DNA of 64,000 nt from a virus, in the IMG/VR virus record IMGVR_UViG_3300034072_002211, positions 213,445-277,444 of that record. The stretch is one strand, 5' to 3'. A model generated the notes under the pieces. That model had not been told where the DNA came from and made no database searches. It saw only the letters and a program-made list of their open reading frames with translations. Below are positions 33,800 to 41,659 of this stretch, piece after piece; position 1 is the first letter of the stretch; every line of letters begins with the position of its first letter. Made by a program: the position numbers and the translations under genes.

Positions 33800-34252
33800 A
33801 GAAAAGTTTTGGGTTGCAAGACCGGTTTCCCCTCAATCCCGGCACCGCCCCGTCCCAGGGCCTCACTGATGCGTCCTTGTTGTCGGGCTCAGGCTTTGTC
33901 ATCATCCCATTTGGCCTAACACGGAAAGCCCTAAGGCTATACCGATGCCGCTGGGCGTCTTCCTTCCATCTCGCCAGACCACTCATTAGAAAAACACCTG
34001 AGCAGTCCCAACGGGGTACGATCCCGTTGCACAACTTGCAACCCAAAACTCCCGATTCAATGTCTGGCGTCCACACTACCAGCACCGGCTTGACAGGGCT
34101 ATTCAAGAACCCCTGGGGACTCCATCCCCTTGCCTAAAGCACCATAGGTGAGCACACACTCAACAGGGAATTGAACCCCGCGCCGCTTGAGGATCTGCTT
34201 CCACGTCCGGCCGGACCGCTTCCACAGGGCCACGGCCCCATCATCGAATCGT
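33800..34252 (-). ncRNA. candidate large structured RNA
   Basis: About 450 nt without protein-like frames, transcribed left from promoter 34257-34285. Includes GTCCGGCCGGAC, a GGGGCCGTGGCCC hairpin and a GGGGTTCAATTCCC element like a tRNA T-arm but lacking a matching acceptor. Reading frames of 106-107 residues on both strands have unconvincing composition. Could be part of the same kind of giant phage RNA as at 48.7-50 kb. Confidence 0.5.
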
Positions 34253-34256
34253 CCTC

Positions 34257-34285
34257 TTTCTAAAAGAAAGCCGCGTTCAAGTCAA
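34257..34285 (-). promoter_or_regulatory. promoter for non-coding RNA, overlapping a terminator
   Basis: TTGACT, 17-nt spacer, TAGAAA, with no coding region downstream. Confidence 0.7.
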
Positions 34286-34313
34286 GAAGGGTGGCTAGAA
34301 GCCACCCTTCTTG
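34283..34313 (-). terminator. terminator of the SIMPL-like gene
   Basis: 13-bp stem CAAGAAGGGTGGC / GCCACCCTTCTTG, loop TAGAA. The -35 of the non-coding RNA promoter overlaps its distal arm. Confidence 0.8.
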
Positions 34314-34316
34314 ATA

Positions 34317-34913
34317 TCAGCCGACCTTGACGGTGAGCTGGGCTTCGAGGTAAATCTTCTCGCTATGGCCGAGCGAGACGCCATCGGAACCACCGCCCTT
34401 GGACGTGCTCTCCAGCATCATTGCGGATGCTGCATAGCTGGCACCACGCGCGTTGCTCATGATGTCGCGAGCGATTGCCTCACCGAACTCGATGCGCGTC
34501 ACAGTGCCGCTCAGCTTCTCGGCTTCGGCCTTGGCCTTCTCGATGAGTGCAACACGGAGATCGCTCTCGGCCTTGCGCTTCTCATGGAGCGGGATGCTGG
34601 CGTCGATGTTGTTGATTGCGATGGTCAGCTTGCCCTGCTCGCTCAGCTGGTCGCACTTCAGTGCCAGCTGGTCGTTCTGCGTGGCGTCGATGCGGGTCGA
34701 AGCCTGAACACGGAACGTGAAGCCATCGGGCTGGTAGGTGAAGTTGCTGAAAGCCCAGCTGACTTCCGGGAAGAGCTTCTTGGCCAGTTCGAGGGCCGCA
34801 GCTTCGAGGGCCGGACGATCCTGGCCATTGACGACGCCCTGGATCCAGGCGCTGATCTTCACGGTGGTATTGGTGATCGTGACCTCGTCGGTCATGTTGA
34901 ATTTGATCTTCAT
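34317..34913 (-). CDS. SIMPL-domain-like (DUF541) protein
   Basis: 198 residues from ATG 34913 (CGGGAG upstream). The RVALIEKAKAEAEKLSG region with repeated Ala/Lys heptads and the strand TRIEFGEA resemble SIMPL/DUF541 domains. No signal peptide. Role unknown. Confidence 0.6.
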   Translation of the reverse strand: MKIKFNMTDEVTITNTTVKISAWIQGVVNGQDRPALEAAALELAKKLFPEVSWAFSNFTYQPDGFTFRVQASTRIDATQNDQLALKCDQLSEQGKLTIAINNIDASIPLHEKRKAESDLRVALIEKAKAEAEKLSGTVTRIEFGEAIARDIMSNARGASYAASAMMLESTSKGGGSDGVSLGHSEKIYLEAQLTVKVG

Positions 34914-34976
34914 GGATTGCTCCCGCGCGTGATTGCGACTTCGTCTATGCGCGAGCTCATGCCGAAAAGTCAAGGA

Positions 34977-35000
34977 AATGGCGGCGTTTCCGCCGCCATT
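34977..35000 (-). terminator. hairpin terminator after the spanin pair
   Basis: 10-bp stem AATGGCGGCG / CGCCGCCATT downstream of the lipoprotein gene. Confidence 0.75.
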
Positions 35001-35006
35001 ACCGTC

Positions 35007-35303
35007 TTACTTTTTGATCTTGCCGCCGCAACCAATGATGCCAGCTTCCAGGGCAATGATGTATGCCTGTTGCTGAGCAATGGTTTCCCTCATAGCAGCC
35101 GTCTGTTCTTCCAAGGGCTTACCCTGCTCCATGGAATCCAGTTTGACCTTTGCGCGTTCGATTTCGACCGTGCAGAGAACTGGGACGGGAATGTTCTGAG
35201 TTACGACTTCGGTGTTCTTTGGTGGATTAGGGAGCCTTATGTCTTCCTTCTGACCACAAGCTGCCAAGGACATCAGGACAGCGATAGCTAGAATCTTCTT
35301 CAC
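35007..35303 (-). CDS. outer-membrane spanin lipoprotein (Rz1-like)
   Basis: 98 residues from GTG 35303 with GGAGG upstream. Signal peptide MKKILAIAVLMSLAAC with a lipobox cysteine at residue 16. The start overlaps the stop of the membrane-anchored i-spanin gene, the classic Rz/Rz1-type arrangement. Spanins fuse inner and outer membranes in the last step of lysis. Confidence 0.78.
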   Translation of the reverse strand: MKKILAIAVLMSLAACGQKEDIRLPNPPKNTEVVTQNIPVPVLCTVEIERAKVKLDSMEQGKPLEEQTAAMRETIAQQQAYIIALEAGIIGCGGKIKK

Positions 35304-35830
35304 TTTGCTTTCCTCCAATCCTTGATGAACTCGTCGTTCGTAGCCTGCTCACGATCAATACGTTCCTGTGCGGGCTTTGTGTGATCGTTGGCGCGACCAT
35401 AATCGCGACCCAGCTGCTCGAACTTTGCTTTGTCCTTCTCAGCCCTGCGACCCGCAGCTTGTGCGTTTGCGAGGGCACGATCAGCGGCCTTCTTCAGATC
35501 TGCCACTGCTTCGTTGGACCTCTTGATTGAGGTCTGGTGGTTCTTCTTCTCGGTGTCAAGGGCCTGAACGTATTCCTTGAGGATCTTATCCTGGCCCTTG
35601 ATGAAGAGGATCTTCTCTTCAACAATCTTGCGCGTTTCTACGAGCTCCTGGTTTGTGCCGTAAGCATACCAACCAGCGTAGATGAGAGCGAGGGACAGGA
35701 CGATCGTCAGAAACTGGAATGGCTTAGCAACGGCAAACTTGAAGATGCCCTTGATAACGTCCCAGGCAAAGCCCAGAAGCATCTTACCAAATCCCAGACC
35801 CTTGAGCAGAATGCTTAGAGCAATGCCCAT
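35300..35830 (-). CDS. inner-membrane spanin (Rz-like)
   Basis: 176 residues. N-terminal membrane segment near 40-58 (FLTIVLSLALIYAGWYAYG) followed by a long Lys/Glu/Ala coiled-coil region ending in a charged tail. Directly upstream of the lipoprotein gene. The usual TTGAC promoter is absent; a TAAATAG...CTATTTA inverted repeat lies just upstream, suggesting different (late) control. Confidence 0.75.
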   Translation of the reverse strand: MGIALSILLKGLGFGKMLLGFAWDVIKGIFKFAVAKPFQFLTIVLSLALIYAGWYAYGTNQELVETRKIVEEKILFIKGQDKILKEYVQALDTEKKNHQTSIKRSNEAVADLKKAADRALANAQAAGRRAEKDKAKFEQLGRDYGRANDHTKPAQERIDREQATNDEFIKDWRKAK

Positions 35831-35885
35831 GGTGATCTCCTAAATAGAGGTGTGTAGTGTGTCCCCTATTTACCGAGAAGTCATG

Positions 35886-35914
35886 GAAATGGGGAGAGGT
35901 TTCCCTCTCCCCAC
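35886..35914 (-). terminator. terminator of the AAA+ gene
   Basis: 10-bp stem TGGGGAGAGG / CCTCTCCCCA. Confidence 0.8.
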
Positions 35915-35923
35915 CTTTAACGA

Positions 35924-37639
35924 TTAGCGGCCAGTGTCGCCGGCCTGCTCCTCGTTCGTGAAGTTGCTCGTGCGAGCAATCACGTTGTCGACCAGCGCGT
36001 TGTCGACCTGGTTGCCCTTGGCGCGGGCCAGCTTGATCGCCAGCTTGATCACGTTCTTGATCTGGCGACCGTTGAGGTCGTGCTCTGCGAGCTTGTCCAG
36101 ATCCAGGCCAGTGACGCCAGCCGCCGAGGTCAGGTTGGTCCAGATCGCACGGCGTTTGTCCACCGTCGCGTCGCCGAAGCGCAGACCAATGCTGATACGC
36201 GAGTAGAACGCCTTGTCGATGTTCTTCACGCGGTTGGTGGTCAGGAACAGAACACCCTGGTGGTATTCCAGCAAGCGCAGGAACACGCCGACCATTGCGT
36301 TGCGGACGATGTCCTTCTCGTCGCGCTCCTCGAGGAAGATGTCTGCCTCGTCGAGCAGCAGAACCGCATTCCAGACCGTAGCAACGTCCAGGATCTCGCG
36401 CAGAGTATCCTCGAGCGAGTCTGGCGAAGTGCCCAGCTCACCGACCGAGATGCTGTAGAGCGGACGCTGAAGCTCTTCCGCGATTGCTTCCGCGGTCAGC
36501 GTCTTACCCTGACCCGGCGGGCCATGGAGCAGGAAGATCGAGCCGCCGCCCTTGCCGTCGATGAGATCCGAGAAGTCGCCACCCTCGTCCTGGACGATAG
36601 CCTTGACGAGCTCCTTGTCCTCCTCAGGGAGAACCAGCTTCTCGAACGCATCAGTGCGGAACGCGATGTCCGAGAGGCCCGATACCGCCATGCGACCCCA
36701 CTGCTTCGCCGACAGGCTGAAGCCGTAGAGGTATGGGTAGGTGCGCCACAGCTGGTCCTCAGGGATCAGCATATCGGTCTTCTTGTTGCCGCGGTCCTCA
36801 CGGTCACGGTCGAGACCCGACGCACTCTGCTCGCTCGAGAACTGGTTGTTGTCCACCTGCGAGAAGCTGCTCACGTCCAGCATGGCACGACCGTCCGCGC
36901 GGAACCGGCGGTTCGACCACCACGAACTGCGGGTCAGCTGGCCCTTATACTGGATATAGTGGGCGCCGGTCGCATACTCGCGGAACTTCTGGCCGCGGAG
37001 CGTCAGCTCAGCCTTTTCCTCTTCGGAGACCGGACGCACGGGCAGCGCGTTGATCTTCTGGAGGCCAGCATAGTAGCCCAGCTGAGTCTCGTAGGTGCCG
37101 TCCTGGATCGAACCGAAGACGTTGCTGATCACCTTCATCTGGATCTTGTAATAGACCCCGAAGAAGCTCTTGACCAGGCGGATGCTCTCGATGACGCCGC
37201 CGAGCGTCTCGCCGTCGTGAAGCGTGGTGACCTCGGTGCCCTTGAGCAGCAGGTAGGGAAGATCGCCGAACTCCACCGAGCCGCGCTCAATCTTCTCGCT
37301 CAGCTGACCCTTAACCTCCTCGATGAACTCATCGAGGATGGTGAGGAACGGCTTATACTTGCTGGCCGCGCTCTCGGTGTCGACGCCGTAGTTGTTGAAC
37401 TCCTGCGCGATCTGGTCGCGGTAGGGCATCAGCTCACTGACGGGGAAGACGTAAGAGAAGCGACGAGCCTCGTGGTAGCCCAGGACGTCGCCCAGCACCT
37501 CGAGGATCTGATACTTCACATCGTCCGGACCGTGGCTGCAATCCAGATAAACGGTGCCACCTGCTTCGAGGCGGTGAATCGGTGCGAGCTTCGGCTTCTT
37601 AGCCGTCTTCGTCTTAGCAGTGGTTGCCTGTGCCGTCAT
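35924..37639 (-). CDS. AAA+ ATPase
   Basis: 571 residues from ATG 37639. Walker A GPPGQGKT, Walker B LLLDEADIF, then LFLTTNR (sensor 1) and a C-terminal helical lid. The first about 330 residues are a family-specific N-domain. Could remodel protein or nucleic acid and might pair with the VWA-like protein at 20644. Single-gene unit with terminator; an 11-bp palindrome spans its promoter/leader. Confidence 0.82.
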   Translation of the reverse strand: MTAQATTAKTKTAKKPKLAPIHRLEAGGTVYLDCSHGPDDVKYQILEVLGDVLGYHEARRFSYVFPVSELMPYRDQIAQEFNNYGVDTESAASKYKPFLTILDEFIEEVKGQLSEKIERGSVEFGDLPYLLLKGTEVTTLHDGETLGGVIESIRLVKSFFGVYYKIQMKVISNVFGSIQDGTYETQLGYYAGLQKINALPVRPVSEEEKAELTLRGQKFREYATGAHYIQYKGQLTRSSWWSNRRFRADGRAMLDVSSFSQVDNNQFSSEQSASGLDRDREDRGNKKTDMLIPEDQLWRTYPYLYGFSLSAKQWGRMAVSGLSDIAFRTDAFEKLVLPEEDKELVKAIVQDEGGDFSDLIDGKGGGSIFLLHGPPGQGKTLTAEAIAEELQRPLYSISVGELGTSPDSLEDTLREILDVATVWNAVLLLDEADIFLEERDEKDIVRNAMVGVFLRLLEYHQGVLFLTTNRVKNIDKAFYSRISIGLRFGDATVDKRRAIWTNLTSAAGVTGLDLDKLAEHDLNGRQIKNVIKLAIKLARAKGNQVDNALVDNVIARTSNFTNEEQAGDTGR

Positions 37640-37689
37640 TAGGTGTTCCCGTATGTTGCCCCACCGCATTAGCGGGTCGGGAACACCTT
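37640..37689. promoter_or_regulatory. palindromic operator/leader of the AAA+ gene
   Basis: AGGTGTTCCCG and CGGGAACACCT are perfect 11-bp inverted repeats flanking a GTGACA-17-TAATGC promoter and the start codon, so a repressor site or 5' hairpin is likely. Unique in the window. Confidence 0.6.
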
Positions 37690-37714
37690 GTCACTATCTC
37701 AGGTGAGATATTTT

Positions 37715-38167
37715 TTACCGAGCCATCACCGCTCCGACACCGCATTCCTCGGAAGCCCAATACGAAGCCTGGCGCTCGAACGTCACCGGATTGAGGAAGC
37801 GGGAAATGAAAGCCCGGCTGGGATCGACCACGCGACCTTCTTCGCCGAGGTTTTCCTCGAGGGCCACTGCCATCTCAATAGCATCGACGACGCTGGGGAA
37901 AACGAACGCCGGATCATTGAACGGGTCAACGTCCTTGCCCTGGGTCGAGTAGAGGAAACGGTCGCTGGCCTTCATGATGTGGCCGCCGACCGGACCTTCG
38001 ACCAGGAGATGCCAACCGGCGGGACGATCGCGGAACGCGCCTCGCTTGCAGATCTTGATGTTCTTGCCGAAGCGCAGTTCAGAGACGTTCTGCGCGAAGC
38101 GGCGGATTATCGAGCCTTCGACGAAGCTCTTGAGCATTGCTTCGTCCGCGTTGTCATTTGCTGCCAT
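37715..38167 (-). CDS. unknown protein
   Basis: 150 residues from ATG 38167 (AGGAGATCGGAC). Mixed composition, C-terminal Cys-Gly-Val. Promoter 38200-38227. No family recognised. Confidence 0.7.
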   Translation of the reverse strand: MAANDNADEAMLKSFVEGSIIRRFAQNVSELRFGKNIKICKRGAFRDRPAGWHLLVEGPVGGHIMKASDRFLYSTQGKDVDPFNDPAFVFPSVVDAIEMAVALEENLGEEGRVVDPSRAFISRFLNPVTFERQASYWASEECGVGAVMAR

Positions 38168-38199
38168 GTCCGATCTCCTTGTGTGTTTCCGTGTCACCA

Positions 38200-38227
38200 G
38201 TCCTACACGAAACTGGTGACACGTCAA
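38200..38227 (-). promoter_or_regulatory. sigma70-like promoter with CACCAGTTT palindrome
   Basis: TTGACG, 16-nt spacer, TAGGAC; GTCACCAGTTT / ACTGGTGAC flank the -10. Confidence 0.8.
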
Positions 38228-38233
38228 CCACTT

Positions 38234-38821
38234 TTAGATCAGACTCCTAAAGGTCAGGCTGATCCTCGACTTGGTCTGGAAGCCGGCCTTGGGGATGCGG
38301 TGCTGATGCGTGGCCTGGAACCCAGCGGGCATCAGGCAGAGCGAACCCTGTTCGAGCGGCAGATCCACGACTTCGCCGTAGGTCATCTTGCCATCGACCA
38401 CACCCAGCTTCTCGCGGAACTGAATGCTCCGCGGCGTATCGACACCTTCGCCGCCATAGAGGGTCACGATAGCAATGGGCCGCTCGTGATTGATGCCAGG
38501 GTCGTCATCCTCGTGCCAGCCTAGCCAGTCGTGCGCGTCCTCATAGCCGTTGAGGAAGCAACCCTCGAAGTCGACCAGCACCTCGGGATGGTTGATGAGA
38601 GCCAGCGCGCATTCGTCGATGGCGTGATGCGAATTCTGGCTGTGGTAGGTCCGGAGGCCAGCACCGCGACCGTAGGAATAATCCCGGCCGAAGATGTTGG
38701 TCCAGTATTCCCGACGAGGAGCATCGCCGCGCCGTTCCCAGCTGAGCCCATTCCAGAGCTCACTGAACATTTCGCCCGCACGATCGGCGCTGACGAAATT
38801 GGGAATATAGATTGCGCTCAT
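38234..38821 (-). CDS. AlkB-like 2-oxoglutarate/Fe(II) dioxygenase
   Basis: 195 residues, typical of stand-alone AlkB. WHEDDD gives the HxD site (H103, D105), a distal histidine lies in THQHRIPK (172/174), and RISLTFR gives the AlkB RxxxxxR pair (R186, R192). AlkB enzymes remove N-alkyl damage from DNA or RNA; a phage could use one for genome repair. Promoter TTGACG-16-TATCAG at 38843-38870. Confidence 0.85.
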   Translation of the reverse strand: MSAIYIPNFVSADRAGEMFSELWNGLSWERRGDAPRREYWTNIFGRDYSYGRGAGLRTYHSQNSHHAIDECALALINHPEVLVDFEGCFLNGYEDAHDWLGWHEDDDPGINHERPIAIVTLYGGEGVDTPRSIQFREKLGVVDGKMTYGEVVDLPLEQGSLCLMPAGFQATHQHRIPKAGFQTKSRISLTFRSLI

Positions 38822-38873
38822 GTCGATCTCCTTTCTAGCCTGCTGATAGCACCAGAAAGGAGAACGTCAACCG

Positions 38874-39665
38874 TTAGAGCGTTTTGAGCTTCTCGACCAT
38901 GAGCACGGCCTTGAGGTCATCACTGAGCAGCAAGACCTGATCATCACGAACGTTCGTGATGCTGGCTTCCTCTGTGGAGCCAATGTGCTTGAGCTTGACC
39001 GTCCGCTTGTCCGAGATGCTGGTGATCTTGCCCACCATGAGCATTCCCGATGAGCCACGACCGATGATCGCGAGGTCGCCCTTTTTGACCTCTCGATTGT
39101 AACGATCCTTGATCGTTGGTTCGACCTTGGCTACTGGTCCCTTGTGGAGGAATGTTGGTCCATTGTAGCCGATGAGTAGCACGGGCCGCGCACTCTTCAT
39201 GCTGGCCGTCCGGCAGTTGAATTCCAGGACCACTTTGCCGTCGATCTCACACTGGATCATCTCATAGTCGCTGACCTTGGGCTGGTAGGTGTTCGAGGCC
39301 AGAAAGAGTGATCCGCGAAGCCGCCAGGTCGATCGACCCCAGTTATCCTCATGGATGATCTCGACCTTGCCGGGATCTTTCTCTTGGCGGAGGCGGTTGT
39401 TCTCGATGTTGATCTTGAAGGTTGGAAGCTTGACCACCCGTGCGATGCTGCCTGCGAGCTTTCCCGCAGTGAACTTCACATACATGCTCTTGGTGCCCGC
39501 AATACAGGCTTCCACCTCGCTGCGGATGGCTTGAAGCTTTGCCTGCAGCTCTTCCGCAAGTGCTTTCGCGGCGTCTCGGCTCAGGTCACGCCCATTATAG
39601 GGCACGTTGGTGTTCGACCACGTTTTGCCGTCGCCGAAGGCGTCTGTCCAGAGTATCTCGTTCAT
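38874..39665 (-). CDS. unknown protein, paralogue of the 2355-3125 product
   Basis: 263 residues. Shares a C-terminal domain with the protein at 2355 (DRYNREVKKGDL, KRTVKL, LMVEKLKTL). Predicted leaderless from promoter 39672-39699. Function unknown. Confidence 0.7.
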   Translation of the reverse strand: MNEILWTDAFGDGKTWSNTNVPYNGRDLSRDAAKALAEELQAKLQAIRSEVEACIAGTKSMYVKFTAGKLAGSIARVVKLPTFKINIENNRLRQEKDPGKVEIIHEDNWGRSTWRLRGSLFLASNTYQPKVSDYEMIQCEIDGKVVLEFNCRTASMKSARPVLLIGYNGPTFLHKGPVAKVEPTIKDRYNREVKKGDLAIIGRGSSGMLMVGKITSISDKRTVKLKHIGSTEEASITNVRDDQVLLLSDDLKAVLMVEKLKTL

Positions 39666-39671
39666 GTGTCC

Positions 39672-39699
39672 TGAGTAACACAGGATGGATACCTGTCAA
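39672..39699 (-). promoter_or_regulatory. promoter predicting a leaderless mRNA
   Basis: TTGACA, 16-nt spacer, TACTCA, 6 nt to ATG 39665. Confidence 0.7.
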
Positions 39700-39700
39700 G

Positions 39701-39796
39701 TGGTAGGGGTGGAGGGATTCGAACCCTCGTCGTCGCCTAATCTGGGCTCTCGCAAGGTATAAGCTTGCCCGCTCTTGACCGCTGAGCTACACCCCC
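39701..39796 (-). tRNA. tRNA with UAU anticodon and long variable arm
   Basis: Acceptor GGGGGTG/CACCCCT, D-arm GCTC...GAGC, T-arm GGGTTCGAATCCC, encoded CCA. Anticodon stem GCAAG/CTTGC with loop CTTATAC reads UAU (Ile AUA), but about 23 nt of variable region with a GCC/GGC stem are class-II-like, an odd combination. Confidence 0.75.
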
Positions 39797-39799
39797 ATG

Positions 39800-40108
39800 T
39801 CAGAATATGTAGATAGCTTGCTCGGCTATCTCATACCATACGGGCTTGAGCTCATCTATGATCGCGTCTACCTGAAACTGGTGGACTTCGGTGGGGACGT
39901 TCTTTGACATGGCGTCGCGCAGTTCTTCTGCCATGAGTTCTAGTGCCCTGAATGGCCACTTCTTCTCAACCCACAATGGCATCACGTGGCAGACCATGCC
40001 AACCACAATAGCATCAAGTGCTTGATCTGGGGTGAGAAGCTGTTGAGCGCGTTGCTCAACAGTTAGGGCCTTTGGCTCAGGAAGTCGGAACTCTAGGATC
40101 TTCGCCAT
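39800..40108 (-). CDS. unknown protein
   Basis: 102 residues; MAKILEFRLPEPKAL start, helical remainder. Followed 3' by a class-II-like tRNA gene. No family recognised. Confidence 0.65.
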   Translation of the reverse strand: MAKILEFRLPEPKALTVEQRAQQLLTPDQALDAIVVGMVCHVMPLWVEKKWPFRALELMAEELRDAMSKNVPTEVHQFQVDAIIDELKPVWYEIAEQAIYIF

Positions 40109-40189
40109 ACAGACTATTTAGTCGGGCGTTAACCTAGAGGAGCCTTAGACTCGTATGCTTTCCTTTAGCATGTGACTTCCTTCAAAACT

Positions 40190-40268
40190 TGGTGGCCGTT
40201 GTGGGGCTCGAACCCACAACTCTCAGGGGTTTAGAATCCCCGGCTCTGCCAGCTTGAGCTAAACGGCC
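40190..40268 (-). tRNA. tRNA with probable CUA (amber) anticodon
   Basis: Acceptor GGCCGTT/AACGGCC, D-arm GCTC...GAGC, T-arm GTGGG/CCCAC, encoded CCA. Anticodon stem GGGG/CCCC with 31A-39C mismatch; the 7-nt loop TTCTAAA reads CUA. The same A31-C39 mismatch occurs in the Ser(CGA) and Thr(CGU) tRNAs here. A register shift would give UCU (Arg) but with two mismatches. Own promoter at 40277-40305. Confidence 0.7.
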
Positions 40269-40276
40269 ATGCTCTC

Positions 40277-40305
40277 TTTGTAAGCGCAGAGGGCCGTATT
40301 GTCAA
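40277..40305 (-). promoter_or_regulatory. promoter of the CUA tRNA
   Basis: TTGACA, 17-nt spacer, TACAAA, 9 nt before the tRNA. Confidence 0.75.
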
Positions 40306-40308
40306 CCG

Positions 40309-40608
40309 TTAGTCAGCAGAGATTGGCTTCTCAGGCGTGAAATGATCGATACCTACAAAGACCGTGAAGTCGCGAGCCTTGAGGTATTCTTCCACCTGCT
40401 CTGGCTTCCTGAACCTCCTGACGTCGTCTCGGGAGAACCAAGCAATGTAGGCACCATTGCGGAAGAGAACTTCCATGGTGTGATGTCCTGAAGCATCAGT
40501 GAAATGAGCGGAATCACCCTGCTCGTTAGCATGATCCCAATTGGGAACAGTGCGACCGAGGATCATGGGATCACCCATTGCTTCGTTGACGATTTCATTC
40601 CACTTCAT
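40309..40608 (-). CDS. unknown protein
   Basis: 99 residues; AGGAGG-type site before ATG. Contains a strand-turn AHFTDASGHHTMEVLF pattern. No family recognised. Confidence 0.65.
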   Translation of the reverse strand: MKWNEIVNEAMGDPMILGRTVPNWDHANEQGDSAHFTDASGHHTMEVLFRNGAYIAWFSRDDVRRFRKPEQVEEYLKARDFTVFVGIDHFTPEKPISAD

Positions 40609-40632
40609 ATCAAACCTCCTTGGATCCGATAT

Positions 40633-41175
40633 TTAGCGGTTGTAGCCGCCCCTATTGGGGAAGGAGAGTCCTGGAATCATGATAATCGTGGCATCATACC
40701 AGTCGGTCACGGCCTTCAGCAGTTCGCCGTTGGCGCCAATGACCTCATCCAGGTATTGAGTCATGAGCCGGTTGGGACACATTGCTGGGCTGAGCAGCTT
40801 GACCTTGGCCAGAGCATCCTTGGGGCTCATACCGTGAAGCACCAGCACCGCAATAGCGATTGCCGTGCTGCGGCTCTTTCCCGCTGAACAGTGAATCAGC
40901 ACCTTGCTGTCATCGTTCAACTCCCAGCTCTTTACCTCGTCGATGATGTCCTGCATGTCTTTCTTGGTCGGTGGGACCAAGTCAGCGTATTCCTCAGGAT
41001 CGTCATCCTCGACGTCATGGAAGTTGTAGATCGCGTGGTTGTTGTGTTGGCGGTCAATGGTCGTCGCAGGCCAGTTGGGTCCCGCGTCATTGATAACGCT
41101 GATGATGTGGGTCGGCCAGTCCTGAGCAATCAGGGTCTTGGCTTTGTGGATTCCGAGGACTTTGAGTTCAAACAT
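40633..41175 (-). CDS. dual-specificity/tyrosine phosphatase-like protein
   Basis: 180 residues. The P-loop HCSAGKSRS gives the CX5R signature (C96, R102); an aspartate-rich HDVEDDDP loop about 40 residues earlier may supply the general acid. Could dephosphorylate host proteins or nucleotide-like substrates. Confidence 0.8.
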   Translation of the reverse strand: MFELKVLGIHKAKTLIAQDWPTHIISVINDAGPNWPATTIDRQHNNHAIYNFHDVEDDDPEEYADLVPPTKKDMQDIIDEVKSWELNDDSKVLIHCSAGKSRSTAIAIAVLVLHGMSPKDALAKVKLLSPAMCPNRLMTQYLDEVIGANGELLKAVTDWYDATIIMIPGLSFPNRGGYNR

Positions 41176-41215
41176 ATCGATCTCTAGGATGAGCGTTAAC
41201 CCATCCTAGCACGGA

Positions 41216-41578
41216 TTACTCCGCAGGGCTAACGAGACAAATCTGCTTCGCGTAAGCCATGGCGCCAATGGCGGTGTCCCAATCCTTGTTGCTACGCTCG
41301 TAGGCATAGTCCATCAGCTTCTTATGCATGATGTAAGGATTGGAGTCGGCAGTTGCGATAGCATAAAATGCATCGCCAGTTGCCCAAGAAGCTTCACAGC
41401 CCGAGAGCTTGACCACAAAGGTCTTGCCACTGGCGCTGATTGGAGCCTTGTCACCTTCGAGCTTGCCCACAGTGACGGTGATCATCTTCACATGGGCTGG
41501 TGGGGTCACCTGTGCCATCGCAGGCGCAGCGACCAGAGCAGTGAGCGCAGCAAGGGCGCCCAGAACCATCTTCAGCAT
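41216..41578 (-). CDS. secreted/periplasmic protein
   Basis: 120 residues. N-terminal signal peptide (MLKMVLGALAALTALVAAPAMA, probable cleavage after AMA) and a soluble domain with two cysteines. GGAGGAATACC before ATG. Confidence 0.7.
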   Translation of the reverse strand: MLKMVLGALAALTALVAAPAMAQVTPPAHVKMITVTVGKLEGDKAPISASGKTFVVKLSGCEASWATGDAFYAIATADSNPYIMHKKLMDYAYERSNKDWDTAIGAMAYAKQICLVSPAE

Positions 41579-41659
41579 ATGGTATTCCTCCAGGCGTCAA
41601 CGCCCTGTGCGTTTATTCGCCTTTCACCACTTTACTGAATCTAGTTGTTAAGCGTCTAT

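Noticed and set aside
33786-34137. 106-107-residue frames on both strands in the non-coding block
   Set aside because: Unusual residue composition on both strands, no ribosome site, and RNA-like structure in the same sequence.
36080-37642. A 520-residue plus-strand frame opposite the AAA+ ATPase
   Set aside because: Leu/Val/Asp-rich antisense shadow of a gene with Walker motifs.
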